Below, one piece after another: positions 17,083 to 25,515 of a stretch of DNA of 64,000 bases. Under the pieces are notes generated by a model. It was not told the origin of the DNA. It saw nothing but the letters and a program-made list of their open reading frames with translations, and searched no databases. The stretch is from Lachnospiraceae bacterium (GTDB taxonomy: Bacteria; Bacillota; Clostridia; Lachnospirales; Lachnospiraceae). Within the stretch, counting starts at the first letter, position 1; every line of letters begins with the position of its first letter. A program made the position numbers and the translations under genes. Where the stretch lies: the NCBI GenBank assembly GCA_910575105.1, contig CAJTDK010000005.1:205787-269786 (forward strand). The letters run 5' to 3'.

Positions 17083-17775
17083 ATGGGCAGCAGGATTAAT
17101 GTTTTAGATATTGATATAGATAATTTTACAGCCAAGGAAGCGATGAAGCAGTTTGTGGATTCCATGCAGTCGGAGCCTCTCAGCGTCATTGAGATGGTGA
17201 CGGCGGACAGCCTTATGCAGATGGACGATACTCCGGAGCTTAAGGGAGGAGTCTGCTATTTTGACCTTGTGCTGGCAGGAGATACGACGATTCTGGAGTC
17301 GGCGGATATTACCGAGAAGAGATGTCTCAGGGAGATACAGGAGCGCACATTTTTGAAGATGCTGTTCAGATACATTAACAGGCACCACAAGAGGGTGTAT
17401 CTGCTTGTGGAGTCCGAGGAGGAGGGACAGGAGTTTCTCGATTTTTTAGAGCATAATTACAGGGGAGCACAGATCGGGGGCATGGCGAAGGTATCGGCTA
17501 AAGACCGTGCGGATGATATGATCGTGAACGCGATCAACGGCGCGGATATTGACTGTGTGATCTCTGCAATGTCCTCCCCGCTTCAGGAGGATTTTGTGAC
17601 GAAGAACAGGAGTATACTCAACGCCTATGTCTGGCTGGGCTTGGGCAAGAAGAGCATTCCCTTAAAGCAGGCCGGCACTGTGCAGAGCCGCTTTACACAG
17701 TATGTGATAAAAAAGGTATTCCGCAAAGAGATGGAGAGGAGAAAAAAAGTCGAACCGCAGTCAATGCAGATGTAA
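17083..17775 (+). CDS. Divergent WecG/TagA/CpsF-family glycosyltransferase-like protein
   Basis: This 230-residue protein has the WecG/TagA layout. INVLDIDIDNFTAKEAMKQFVD is the first strand-helix. VTADSLMQM replaces the usual TPNPEFV, CYFDLVLAGDTTI stands where the family has ADLVLPDGIGV, and a Rossmann-like segment RVYLLVESEEEGQEFLDFLEHNY follows. Family members transfer N-acetylmannosamine to lipid-linked intermediates in wall-polymer synthesis. Here the core motifs are altered though a Thr and an Asp remain, so activity is uncertain. An upstream in-frame start at 16930 would overlap the spore-protein gene and precede the promoter, so 17083 is used. Confidence 0.7.
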   Translation: MGSRINVLDIDIDNFTAKEAMKQFVDSMQSEPLSVIEMVTADSLMQMDDTPELKGGVCYFDLVLAGDTTILESADITEKRCLREIQERTFLKMLFRYINRHHKRVYLLVESEEEGQEFLDFLEHNYRGAQIGGMAKVSAKDRADDMIVNAINGADIDCVISAMSSPLQEDFVTKNRSILNAYVWLGLGKKSIPLKQAGTVQSRFTQYVIKKVFRKEMERRKKVEPQSMQM

Positions 17776-17849
17776 TCGTAAGAAAAAAATAAGAAATTTG
17801 TTTTGGTCACTATGTACATTGCGTTTTTGCCAAAAAATCTAAAAAAACT

Positions 17850-17892
17850 GAGGAAATCAACAAAAATATATGATTTCCTCTTTCTTTTTTTG
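17850..17892 (+). terminator. Rho-independent terminator
   Basis: GAGGAAATCA (17850-17859) pairs perfectly with TGATTTCCTC (17871-17880), followed by TTTCTTTTTTTG. It separates the WecG/TagA-like gene from the regulator-ftsEX operon. Confidence 0.92.
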
Positions 17893-17923
17893 TAAATTTA
17901 TATTAATATAGAAGCTGAGATTG

Positions 17924-17967
17924 TGCATTTTTGGGGAATAAAAAAATTTTTTGTTGTGAAAAATGCA
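17924..17967 (+). promoter_or_regulatory. Inverted repeat upstream of the PucR-type regulator
   Basis: TGCATTTTT (17924-17932) and AAAAATGCA (17959-17967) are perfect 9-bp inverted copies flanking an A/T-rich core, ending 27 bases before the start codon. This could be an operator or a leader hairpin for the regulator and ftsEX genes. Confidence 0.45.
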
Positions 17968-17994
17968 TATTGAAATAAGTGGAGGAGATGGAAT

Positions 17995-19083
17995 ATGATA
18001 TCTAATCAAATACTTCAAAATACAATTGAAGGATTGAAGGGGATTTCAAGGATTGACTTCTGCGTGACGGACACGGACGGCAAATCTCTGGCAAGCACCT
18101 TTTCCGAACAGAACAGCTATGAAGAAGAAATTATCTCATTTGTCAATTCACCGGCGGACAGCCAGGTTGTACAGGGATATCAGTTTTTTAAGATTTTTGA
18201 CGAGCATCAGCTTGAATATATTCTGATGGCCAACGGCGGCGGGGACGATGTATATATGGTCGGGAAGATCGCTGTTTTCCAGATACAGAGTCTTTTGGTG
18301 GCATACAAGGAGCGGTTTGATAAGGATAATTTTATTAAGAATCTCCTTCTGGATAACCTTCTGCTTGTCGATATTTATAACCGTGCCAAAAAATTACATA
18401 TTGACACAGAAGTCAGACGTGTTATCTTTATTATTGAGACAAAAAACGAGAAAGACAGCAGCGCTCTCGACAATGTACGCAGTCTTCTCGGTAATAAAGC
18501 CAGGGATTTTGTAACGGCTGTGGATGAAAAGAATATTATAATTGTTAAGGAAGTCGATGCGAATGACGGCTATGCGGAGCTTGGGAAGGCAGCCCAGAAT
18601 ATTTACGATATCCTGAAGAATGACGGGGAAGAGGATATCCTGATCGCATATGGAACAGTCGTTAACGATATCAAGGAAGTGTCGAAATCCTACAAAGAAG
18701 CAAAGCTTGCCCTTGACGTGGGGAAGATCTTCTTTGGCGAACGGAGCGTGATCGCATACAGCGCCCTGGGTATCGGGCGTCTGATTTACCAGCTTCCGAT
18801 TCCGCTGTGCAAGATGTTTATACGGGAGATTTTTGAGGGGAAATCTCCGGATGATTTTGACGAGGAGACATTGACGACGATCAATAAGTTTTTTGAAAAT
18901 AATCTGAATGTCTCTGAGACGTCCAGACAGCTTTACATTCACCGCAATACGCTGGTGTACCGGCTTGATAAGCTTCAGAAGAGCACAGGGCTTGATCTGC
19001 GCGTGTTTGAAGATGCCATTACTTTTAAGATCGCACTTATGGTTGTGAAGTACATGAAGTACATGGAGTCATTGGAGTATTAA
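17995..19083 (+). CDS. CdaR/PucR-type helix-turn-helix regulator
   Basis: This 362-residue protein has an N-terminal ligand-sensing region (about 1-120), a middle CdaR GGDEF-like domain (about 130-270) and the C-terminal PucR helix-turn-helix (about 305-355). The last has the motif NNLNVSETSRQLYIHRNTLVYRLDKLQKSTGLDL, shown here in family terms. The name CdaR (sugar-diacid regulator) is not supported by context: the next genes are ftsE, ftsX and wall enzymes. The gene may link a metabolite signal to division. GGAGGAGATGGA precedes the ATG, and ftsE starts 17 bases after the stop. Confidence 0.85.
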   Translation: MISNQILQNTIEGLKGISRIDFCVTDTDGKSLASTFSEQNSYEEEIISFVNSPADSQVVQGYQFFKIFDEHQLEYILMANGGGDDVYMVGKIAVFQIQSLLVAYKERFDKDNFIKNLLLDNLLLVDIYNRAKKLHIDTEVRRVIFIIETKNEKDSSALDNVRSLLGNKARDFVTAVDEKNIIIVKEVDANDGYAELGKAAQNIYDILKNDGEEDILIAYGTVVNDIKEVSKSYKEAKLALDVGKIFFGERSVIAYSALGIGRLIYQLPIPLCKMFIREIFEGKSPDDFDEETLTTINKFFENNLNVSETSRQLYIHRNTLVYRLDKLQKSTGLDLRVFEDAITFKIALMVVKYMKYMESLEY

Positions 19084-19100
19084 GTAATCAGGAGGAAATT

Positions 19101-19787
19101 ATGATTGAATTAAGAGACGTAAAGAAAGAGTACTCAAAAGGGGTTGCCGCCCTGAACGGAGTCAACCTGAAGGTTGAGCAGGGCGAATTTGTATTTATCG
19201 TGGGGGACAGCGGTTCCGGCAAATCCACGCTGATCAAGCTGATCATGAAGGAGCTGGACCCGACATCGGGGACGATCATCGTCAACGGGCAGAATCTGAA
19301 TAAGATGCGGCACCGGAAGATTCCCATGTACCGGAGAGCGATCGGGGTTGTGTTTCAGGATTTCCGTCTGCTTAAGGACCGCAACATTTATGAGAATATA
19401 GCCTTTGCCCAGAGAGTTACAGAGACTCCGGGCAGGATCATCAAGAAGAAGGTGCCTGCGGCGCTTTCGCTTGTGGGACTGGCGCAGAAGTACAAATCAT
19501 TCCCCAAGGAGCTGTCCGGAGGAGAGCAGCAGAGAGTCGCCATCGCAAGGGCGATCGTGAATGAGCCGGCGATCCTGCTGGCGGATGAGCCTACCGGGAA
19601 TCTTGACCCGACTAATTCATGGGAGATTATGAAGCTTTTGGAGGAAGCCAATGACAGAGGGACGACAGTGCTGGTCGTTACGCATAACCAAGAGATTGTA
19701 AACGAGATGAAGAAGCGCGTAATTACGATGAAAAAGGGAGTTATCGTAAGCGACGAGAAAAAAGGTGGGTATAATAATGAGAATTAG
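19101..19787 (+). CDS. ftsE: Cell-division ATP-binding protein FtsE
   Basis: This 228-residue ABC ATPase pairs with FtsX at the division site. Walker A GDSGSGKS lies at residues 35-42. The Q-loop is VFQDFRLL, the signature LSGGEQQRVAIARA, and Walker B AILLADEPTGNLDP with the switch His in VVTHN. It starts with MIELRDVKKEYSKG, a typical FtsE N-terminus. AGGAGGAAATT precedes the ATG. The ftsX start lies within its last codons. Confidence 0.96.
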   Translation: MIELRDVKKEYSKGVAALNGVNLKVEQGEFVFIVGDSGSGKSTLIKLIMKELDPTSGTIIVNGQNLNKMRHRKIPMYRRAIGVVFQDFRLLKDRNIYENIAFAQRVTETPGRIIKKKVPAALSLVGLAQKYKSFPKELSGGEQQRVAIARAIVNEPAILLADEPTGNLDPTNSWEIMKLLEEANDRGTTVLVVTHNQEIVNEMKKRVITMKKGVIVSDEKKGGYNNEN

Positions 19788-20685
19788 TACATTTGGATAT
19801 TCGATGAAACAAGGGGTAAAGAACATAGGCAGGAATAAGATGTTCTCCATCGCATCCATTGCGACGATGGCTGCGTGTATATTCCTGTTCGGCCTGTTCT
19901 ACGCGATCATAGTAAATCTGAATTATATCGTGGAGGAGGCAGAGAAGAACGTGGCGATCACTATATTTTTCAATGACGACGCTACGCAGGAGCAGAAGGA
20001 TGAGATCGGCGAGGAGCTTGATGGCAAGGACGGCGTTCTGGATGTGAATTATATCAGCGCGGAGGATGCGTGGGAAAAATTCCAGGATGACTACTTCGGG
20101 GAGTCAAAGGATGCGGCGGAAGGATTTAAGAATGACAATCCGCTGGCCAATTCAGACAGCTATGAAGTCCTTATGGAGGATGTGGAGAAGCAGAAGGAAG
20201 TAGTTGCCTTTGCAGAATCACTTGAGGGAGTCCGCAAGGTCAAAAAGTCGGATGTTGTGGCGAAGACTCTTACCAGTGTGAACAAGCTGATGTACTATGT
20301 GTCCGCTGCGCTTATCCTTATTCTTCTGGCGGTATCCGTTTTCCTGATCAGCAATACGGTAACGATGGGTATCACGGTGCGCCGGGAGGAGATCGCGATC
20401 ATGAAATACATAGGGGCCAAGGACGGGTTCGTCCGTGCGCCGTTCGTGATCGAAGGTCTGGTCATCGGTATAGTAGGGGCGATCATCCCGCTGATCATGC
20501 TGTTTTTCATGTATGATAAGGCGGTGGCATATATTATGACTAAGTTCAGCCTCCTGAATAATATTATCACGTTCCTTCCGGTAACGGATGTGTATAAGAC
20601 ACTTCTCCCGGTAGGAGTGGCGCTTGGCGTAGGTATCGGTTTTGTGGGGAGTTTCTTTACGATTCATAAACATCTGCGGGTATAA
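19777..20685 (+). CDS. ftsX: Cell-division protein FtsX
   Basis: This 302-residue membrane protein is the permease-like partner of FtsE. An N-terminal membrane helix (about 25-45) is followed by an extracellular loop with NVAITIFFNDDATQEQ, then three C-terminal helices containing the FtsX signature NTVTMGITVRREEIAIMKYIGA. FtsEX does not transport; it relays ATP hydrolysis to a secreted peptidoglycan hydrolase. The likely client is the M23 gene 26 bases downstream. An ATG four codons earlier is possible; 19777 fits the GGTGGG ribosome site better. Confidence 0.95.
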   Translation: MRISTFGYSMKQGVKNIGRNKMFSIASIATMAACIFLFGLFYAIIVNLNYIVEEAEKNVAITIFFNDDATQEQKDEIGEELDGKDGVLDVNYISAEDAWEKFQDDYFGESKDAAEGFKNDNPLANSDSYEVLMEDVEKQKEVVAFAESLEGVRKVKKSDVVAKTLTSVNKLMYYVSAALILILLAVSVFLISNTVTMGITVRREEIAIMKYIGAKDGFVRAPFVIEGLVIGIVGAIIPLIMLFFMYDKAVAYIMTKFSLLNNIITFLPVTDVYKTLLPVGVALGVGIGFVGSFFTIHKHLRV

Positions 20686-20711
20686 TACATTACATTTAGG
20701 GGGATATATAA

Positions 20712-21920
20712 ATGCGAGGGAAGAAATTAGTAAGCCTCTTGCTTGTAGGGATGCTTTGTTCCGGAATGGTTTTTACATCGGAGGCTTCGAGTGCCAGTGA
20801 GGCCAAAAAAGAAGCCGAGGAAGCAAAGGAAAAAGCCGAGGAGGCAAAGGAAAAAAGCGAGGAGCTGGAGGAACAGAAGGAACAGGCGGAGACGGAGAAG
20901 CAGGCGCTGGCAGCTCAGTTGGACGCACTTTTGACCGAGATAACGGATATCGAAGACAAGATTTTTAATAAACAGGAAGAGATCTCGCTGAAGGAGGATG
21001 AGCTGATCCAGGCGAGGGTAGATGAGAACGACCAGTACGAGAGCATGAAGAAAAGAATTAAGTACATGTACGAGAACGGGAATGGCCAGTTCGTGGAGAT
21101 TCTGTTTGAGGCAAAGGATCTCAGTGATTTCCTGAATAAGACAGAGTATATCTCGTCGATTTCTGATTATGACAGGGATATGCTGAAAAAGTACCAGCAG
21201 ATCGTGAAAGATGTGGAAGCACAGGAGGCTGCTCTCCAGCAGGAGCAGGAAGAGATGGAGGCTATGCAGGATGAGCTGATCGCGAAGCAGGGAAGTTTAG
21301 AGTCGCTGCTGGCTACTAAGGAGCTTGAGATTGGCGGATTAAAAGAGGAGATCGATTCCAACGCCGAGAGAGTGAAAAAGCTCGAGGCGGCGGCAAAGGC
21401 TGCGGCTGATGCGGCCAGAAAGAAGGCCGAGGCGGAAGCGGCGGCAAAGGAGGCTGCGGCACGTGAGGCGGCGGCGAAGAAGAACGCTGCGGTATCAGAG
21501 GCCGGCTCTGGAGAGATCGTGGTGAGCGGAAATGGGACATTTACCCATCCATGTCCGGGATATACGCGTATTTCCAGTCAGTTTGGATATCGGACGGCAC
21601 CGCTTAGGGGAGCCAGCACGAACCACAAGGGGACGGATTTTGCGGCGCCCACAGGCACGCCGATCTATGCGGCGGCGGGCGGGACAGTCACGTCGGCAAG
21701 ATACAGCGGCAGTGCGGGGAATATGATCGTCATCAACCATGGCGGCGGGCTGCAGACCTATTATATGCATTGCAGCAGGATATTTGTGAGCGCCGGGACG
21801 AAGGTGGCTAAGGGACAGCATATCGGTGCAGTAGGGACTACCGGGAATTCTACGGGCCCGCACCTGCACTTCCAAGTGATGTCCGGCGGCGTACCGGTGA
21901 ATGCGATGAATTATTTGTAA
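20712..21920 (+). CDS. Secreted M23 peptidoglycan hydrolase with coiled coil
   Basis: This 402-residue protein has a signal peptide (about 1-25, LVSLLLVGMLCSGMVFTSEA), a long Glu/Lys/Ala coiled coil (about 28-255), an Ala-rich linker and a C-terminal M23/LytM endopeptidase domain (about 285-402). Zinc ligands are His and Asp in NHKGTDFAAP and the His pair in GPHLHFQV. The coiled-coil plus M23 form matches the EnvC-like activators or hydrolases that FtsX recruits. Operon position directly after ftsX supports that. GGGGGA precedes the ATG. Confidence 0.93.
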   Translation: MRGKKLVSLLLVGMLCSGMVFTSEASSASEAKKEAEEAKEKAEEAKEKSEELEEQKEQAETEKQALAAQLDALLTEITDIEDKIFNKQEEISLKEDELIQARVDENDQYESMKKRIKYMYENGNGQFVEILFEAKDLSDFLNKTEYISSISDYDRDMLKKYQQIVKDVEAQEAALQQEQEEMEAMQDELIAKQGSLESLLATKELEIGGLKEEIDSNAERVKKLEAAAKAAADAARKKAEAEAAAKEAAAREAAAKKNAAVSEAGSGEIVVSGNGTFTHPCPGYTRISSQFGYRTAPLRGASTNHKGTDFAAPTGTPIYAAAGGTVTSARYSGSAGNMIVINHGGGLQTYYMHCSRIFVSAGTKVAKGQHIGAVGTTGNSTGPHLHFQVMSGGVPVNAMNYL

Positions 21921-21935
21921 GAATAGGAAGTAAGC

Positions 21936-23123
21936 ATGGATAACAAAAAAAGTTTTTTCAAAGGGGCGTTTTGCGGCGCCCTTGCTATATTGCTGGTGAC
22001 AGCCGCTGTCTCCTGCGGGCTTAAGCCGAGAGGCGTGTCTGCTTCGGAGAAGAATACCGTGACGGCGTCTATGCAGCGCAAGCTCAGTATTCTCGACGCC
22101 CTGATCGATGAAAGCTTTCTGGGTGTCAAGGATGAAAAGGAGCTTGAGGAGGGCTTGTACAAAGGTTATATCAGCGGTCTTGACGATCCGTATTCGGTCT
22201 ATTACGATGAGGAGGATACGAAGGCTTTCATGGAGTCGTCGGAGGGAGAATACAGCGGGATAGGCGCGGTGATGACCCAGAGCAAGGACAGCGGGATCAT
22301 CACACTGACTCATGTCTACGAGGATTCCCCGGCGATGAAGGCGGGGCTTAAGGATGAGGATATCCTCTATAAAGTGGAGGGCGAAGAGGTCACAGGAGAG
22401 GATCTGACCGAGGTGGTGTCCCGGATCAGGGGTGAGAAGGGCACAGAGGTCGAGCTGACGGTACTGCGGGGAACGAAGAATGAGGAAGTGACCGTTGTGG
22501 CAGTCCGGGATACGATCGAGACGCAGACAGTGCAGACGAGGATGCTCGAGGGCAATATCGGTTATCTGGCAGTCAGTGAGTTTGATTCGGTCACTTATGA
22601 TCAATATGTGAAAGGACTCGATGAGCTGGAAGGCCAGGGCATGAAAGCGCTGGTCGTGGATCTTCGGGGGAATCCGGGAGGGAACCTGAATACAGTGTGT
22701 GATATCCTGGATATTATGCTGCCAAAGGGGCTGATCGTCTATACCCAGGATAAGAATGGGCAGAAGCGGGAGATGACTTCGGATGAGGAGAACAAATTTA
22801 CTCTTCCGATGACTGTCCTAGTAAATGGGAACAGCGCCAGTGCGTCAGAGATCTATGCGGGAGCCATCCAAGATTACGGGCTTGGAAAGATCGTGGGGAC
22901 CCAGACCTATGGGAAGGGCGTCGTGCAGCAGATTTTCGATCTGAAGGACGGAACCTGCGTGAAGCTTACGATCGCAGAATATTACACGCCGAAGGGGCGC
23001 AACATTAACGGAAAAGGGATCACTCCGGATGTGAAAGTGGAGTTTGAATGGAATGAGAAGAACCCTGAGGAAGATAATCAGCTTGACGCGGCGGTAAAGG
23101 AACTGAAAAAAGAACTCAATTAG
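21936..23123 (+). CDS. S41-family C-terminal processing protease (CtpA/Prc type)
   Basis: This 395-residue protease has an N-terminal membrane or signal segment (about 8-27). SCG at 26-28 is an atypical lipobox. A PDZ domain (about 105-185) contains SPAMKAGLKDEDILYKVEGE. The catalytic domain has Ser in NGNSASASEIYAGA and Lys in YGKGVVQ. It cleaves envelope proteins near their C-termini. Its place after the M23 gene suggests that it trims or controls the hydrolase; CtpA-type proteases do degrade M23 hydrolases in other bacteria. A terminator follows. Confidence 0.94.
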   Translation: MDNKKSFFKGAFCGALAILLVTAAVSCGLKPRGVSASEKNTVTASMQRKLSILDALIDESFLGVKDEKELEEGLYKGYISGLDDPYSVYYDEEDTKAFMESSEGEYSGIGAVMTQSKDSGIITLTHVYEDSPAMKAGLKDEDILYKVEGEEVTGEDLTEVVSRIRGEKGTEVELTVLRGTKNEEVTVVAVRDTIETQTVQTRMLEGNIGYLAVSEFDSVTYDQYVKGLDELEGQGMKALVVDLRGNPGGNLNTVCDILDIMLPKGLIVYTQDKNGQKREMTSDEENKFTLPMTVLVNGNSASASEIYAGAIQDYGLGKIVGTQTYGKGVVQQIFDLKDGTCVKLTIAEYYTPKGRNINGKGITPDVKVEFEWNEKNPEEDNQLDAAVKELKKELN

Positions 23124-23136
23124 ATAGCTGTAATAG

Positions 23137-23168
23137 AAAGGGAATGCGAAATGTGCATTCCCTTTTTT
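23137..23168 (+). terminator. Rho-independent terminator after the S41 protease
   Basis: AAAGGGAATGC (23137-23147) pairs perfectly with GCATTCCCTTT (23155-23165), followed by further T residues. Confidence 0.92.
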
Positions 23169-23173
23169 CCTGC

Positions 23174-23194
23174 CTTATGTTAAAATAGCATAAG
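23174..23194 (+). promoter_or_regulatory. Extended -10 promoter of the pyrCFKD operon with small inverted repeat
   Basis: TATGTTAAAAT at 23176-23186 is an extended -10 (TG at 23178-23179, TAAAAT at 23181-23186) with no good -35. The -10 lies between CTTATG (23174-23179) and CATAAG (23189-23194). The same TATGTTAAAAT occurs before pyrE. No PyrR-type attenuator was found. Confidence 0.5.
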
Positions 23195-23220
23195 AAAAAA
23201 ATGGGGAAAGGAAAGCATAT

Positions 23221-24528
23221 ATGAAGATTCTGATTAAACATGGACATGTGACAGATCCGCTGACCGGAAGGAACGGGTGTTTTGACGTGCTGATAGACGA
23301 AGGCAGGATCTGCAAGGTGGAAAAAGAGATTGCTGATGAGGCTGACCGGGTGATTGACGCAGCCGGATGCTATGTGATGCCGGGATTCATCGACCTGCAT
23401 GTACATCTTCGCGATCCTGGCTTAACGTACAAGGAGACGCTTGAGAGCGGCGGGAGGGCAGCGGCGAGAGGCGGAGTGACGACGGTCTGCGCCATGCCGA
23501 ATACGAAGCCGCCTATCGACGACGGGGAGAAGGTGGCAGAGGTGCATAAGCGGGCAAGGGCGGACAGCCTGGTGAATGTCATACAGATCGGTGCGGTCAC
23601 AAAGGGGCAGATGGGCGAGGAGCTTGCAGACATCAAAGGCATGGCATCAGCAGGCTGCCACGCCATAAGCGAGGACGGAAAGTCTGTCATGAACGCCTCT
23701 CTTTACCGGAAGAGCATGAAGCTGGCGAAGGAGAATGGAATCTCCGTATTTGCGCACTGTGAGGACATCACGATGGTGGAAGGCGGCGTTATGAACGCGG
23801 ACGCGAACGCAGAGCGTCTGGGGCTTAAGGGTATTACCAATTCTGTGGAGGACGTGATCGCCGCGCGGGATATCCTTCTGGCGAAGGAGACGGGCGTGCG
23901 GCTCCACCTGTGCCACTGTTCGACGAAGGACAGTGTGAAGATGGTTGCGGCGGCGAAGGAGGACGGCCTGCCGGTGACCGGGGAGGTGTGTCCCCACCAT
24001 TTTATCCTGACCTCGGACGATATCAGGGAAGACGACGGGAATTACAAGATGAATCCGCCGCTTCGGAGCAGGGAAGATGTGGAGGCGCTTAAGGAAGGGC
24101 TGAAAAACGGAGTGATGGATGTCATCTCTACCGACCATGCCCCCCATGCGCCAGAGGAGAAGGACAGATCTATGGCGCAGGCGGCGTTTGGGATCGTGGG
24201 GCTTGAGACAAGCGCGGCCCTGACCTACACTTATCTGGTGAAGACAGGTATTTTAAGTATGATGGATATGGCGGAGAAGATGAGCTATAATCCTGCAAGA
24301 ATATTAGGTCTCTTGGAAAAAGGCTCGGTGTCGGAGGGAAAGATTGCGGATGTGGTCATCTTTGATCCGGACAGGACGTACCGGATTGATAAGGATACCT
24401 TTTTATCGAAGGGAAGGAACACGCCTTTTGACGGTTTTGCGGTGAGCGGCGAGGTGACGTATACCCTGGTAGGCGGCAAGGTCGTATATGAGGCCCAGTG
24501 TCCGGACGGTGAAGAAAAGGCAGTATAG
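23221..24528 (+). CDS. pyrC: Dihydroorotase
   Basis: This 435-residue type I (multifunctional-like) dihydroorotase cyclises N-carbamoyl-aspartate to dihydroorotate in pyrimidine synthesis. The zinc motif HVHLRDPG is at about residues 60-67. The substrate loop has GVTTVCAMPNTKPP, later zinc ligands lie in HCEDI and LHLCHCS, and the catalytic Asp is in ISTDHAPH. GGAAAGGAAA precedes the ATG. It is the first gene of pyrC-pyrF-pyrK-pyrD. Confidence 0.96.
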   Translation: MKILIKHGHVTDPLTGRNGCFDVLIDEGRICKVEKEIADEADRVIDAAGCYVMPGFIDLHVHLRDPGLTYKETLESGGRAAARGGVTTVCAMPNTKPPIDDGEKVAEVHKRARADSLVNVIQIGAVTKGQMGEELADIKGMASAGCHAISEDGKSVMNASLYRKSMKLAKENGISVFAHCEDITMVEGGVMNADANAERLGLKGITNSVEDVIAARDILLAKETGVRLHLCHCSTKDSVKMVAAAKEDGLPVTGEVCPHHFILTSDDIREDDGNYKMNPPLRSREDVEALKEGLKNGVMDVISTDHAPHAPEEKDRSMAQAAFGIVGLETSAALTYTYLVKTGILSMMDMAEKMSYNPARILGLLEKGSVSEGKIADVVIFDPDRTYRIDKDTFLSKGRNTPFDGFAVSGEVTYTLVGGKVVYEAQCPDGEEKAV

Positions 24529-24574
24529 AAGGGCGTGCGCCTAGGAGCAAAAAAAGACATGGGAGGTAGAATAC

Positions 24575-25501
24575 GTGATTAACAAATTGACGGCAAAGAT
24601 TAAAAAGACAGGAGCACCGATCGTAGTGGGCTTAGACCCGATGCTTGACTATATACCGGAGCACATTAAAGAAGCGGCTTTCGCGGAATATGGAGAGACG
24701 CTTGAGGGTGCAGCAGAGGCGGTCTGGCAGTTTAACAAGGAGATCGTAGATAAGACCTGCGACCTGATCCCGGCGGTAAAGCCCCAGATTGCCATGTACG
24801 AGCAGTTCGGGATTCCGGGGCTTATGGCATTCAAGAAGACGGTAGATTACTGTAAGGAAAAGGGGCTGGTGGTCATCGGCGATATTAAGCGGGGAGATAT
24901 CGGATCGACTTCCGCGGCGTATGCGGCGGGACATATCGGCAGAGTGCAGGTTGGATCGAAGTCTTATCTGCCTTTTGACGAGGATTTTGTGACGGTGAAC
25001 CCTTATCTTGGATCAGACGGGGTGAATCCTTTTATCAAGGTATGTAAGGAGGAAAAAAGAGGGCTTTTCATCCTAGTAAAGACGTCCAATCCGTCCAGCG
25101 GGGAATTCCAGGACAGGCTCATCGACGGCCGGCCGCTGTATGAGCTGGTAGGTGAGAAGGTGGCCGAGTGGGGCGCTTCCTGCATGGGTGAGGATTACAG
25201 CTATATCGGCGCGGTCGTGGGAGCGACCTATCCGGCTATGGGTAAGGTGCTGAGAAAGCTCATGCCGAAATCCTATATCCTGGTTCCGGGCTACGGCGCA
25301 CAGGGCGGAAAAGGCGTGGATCTGGTTCATTTTTTCAACGAGGACGGGCTTGGTGCTATTGTAAATTCCTCGCGCGGCATCATCGCGGCGTACAAGCAGG
25401 AAAAATATGAGCAGTTCGGACAGAAGAATTTTGGAGATGCATCGAGGGCGGCTGTCGAAGATATGATCACGGATATCAAGGGCGCCCTTGAAAACCGGTA
25501 A
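24575..25501 (+). CDS. pyrF: Orotidine 5'-phosphate decarboxylase, type 2
   Basis: This 308-residue enzyme makes UMP from OMP. It belongs to the longer type 2 family. It has VVGLDPMLDYIP at the N-terminus, the catalytic GDIKRGDIGSTSAAYA motif at about residues 107-122, FVTVNPYLGSDGVNPF, and VPGYGAQGG at the phosphate site. It uses a GTG start at 24575 with GGGAGG upstream. It lies 46 bases after pyrC and 14 bases before pyrK. Confidence 0.96.
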   Translation: MINKLTAKIKKTGAPIVVGLDPMLDYIPEHIKEAAFAEYGETLEGAAEAVWQFNKEIVDKTCDLIPAVKPQIAMYEQFGIPGLMAFKKTVDYCKEKGLVVIGDIKRGDIGSTSAAYAAGHIGRVQVGSKSYLPFDEDFVTVNPYLGSDGVNPFIKVCKEEKRGLFILVKTSNPSSGEFQDRLIDGRPLYELVGEKVAEWGASCMGEDYSYIGAVVGATYPAMGKVLRKLMPKSYILVPGYGAQGGKGVDLVHFFNEDGLGAIVNSSRGIIAAYKQEKYEQFGQKNFGDASRAAVEDMITDIKGALENR

Positions 25502-25515
25502 GACAGGAGAAGAAT

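Noticed and set aside
23124..23220. PyrR-type attenuator before pyrC
   Set aside because: The only hairpin is the terminator of the preceding gene and it lies before the pyrC promoter.
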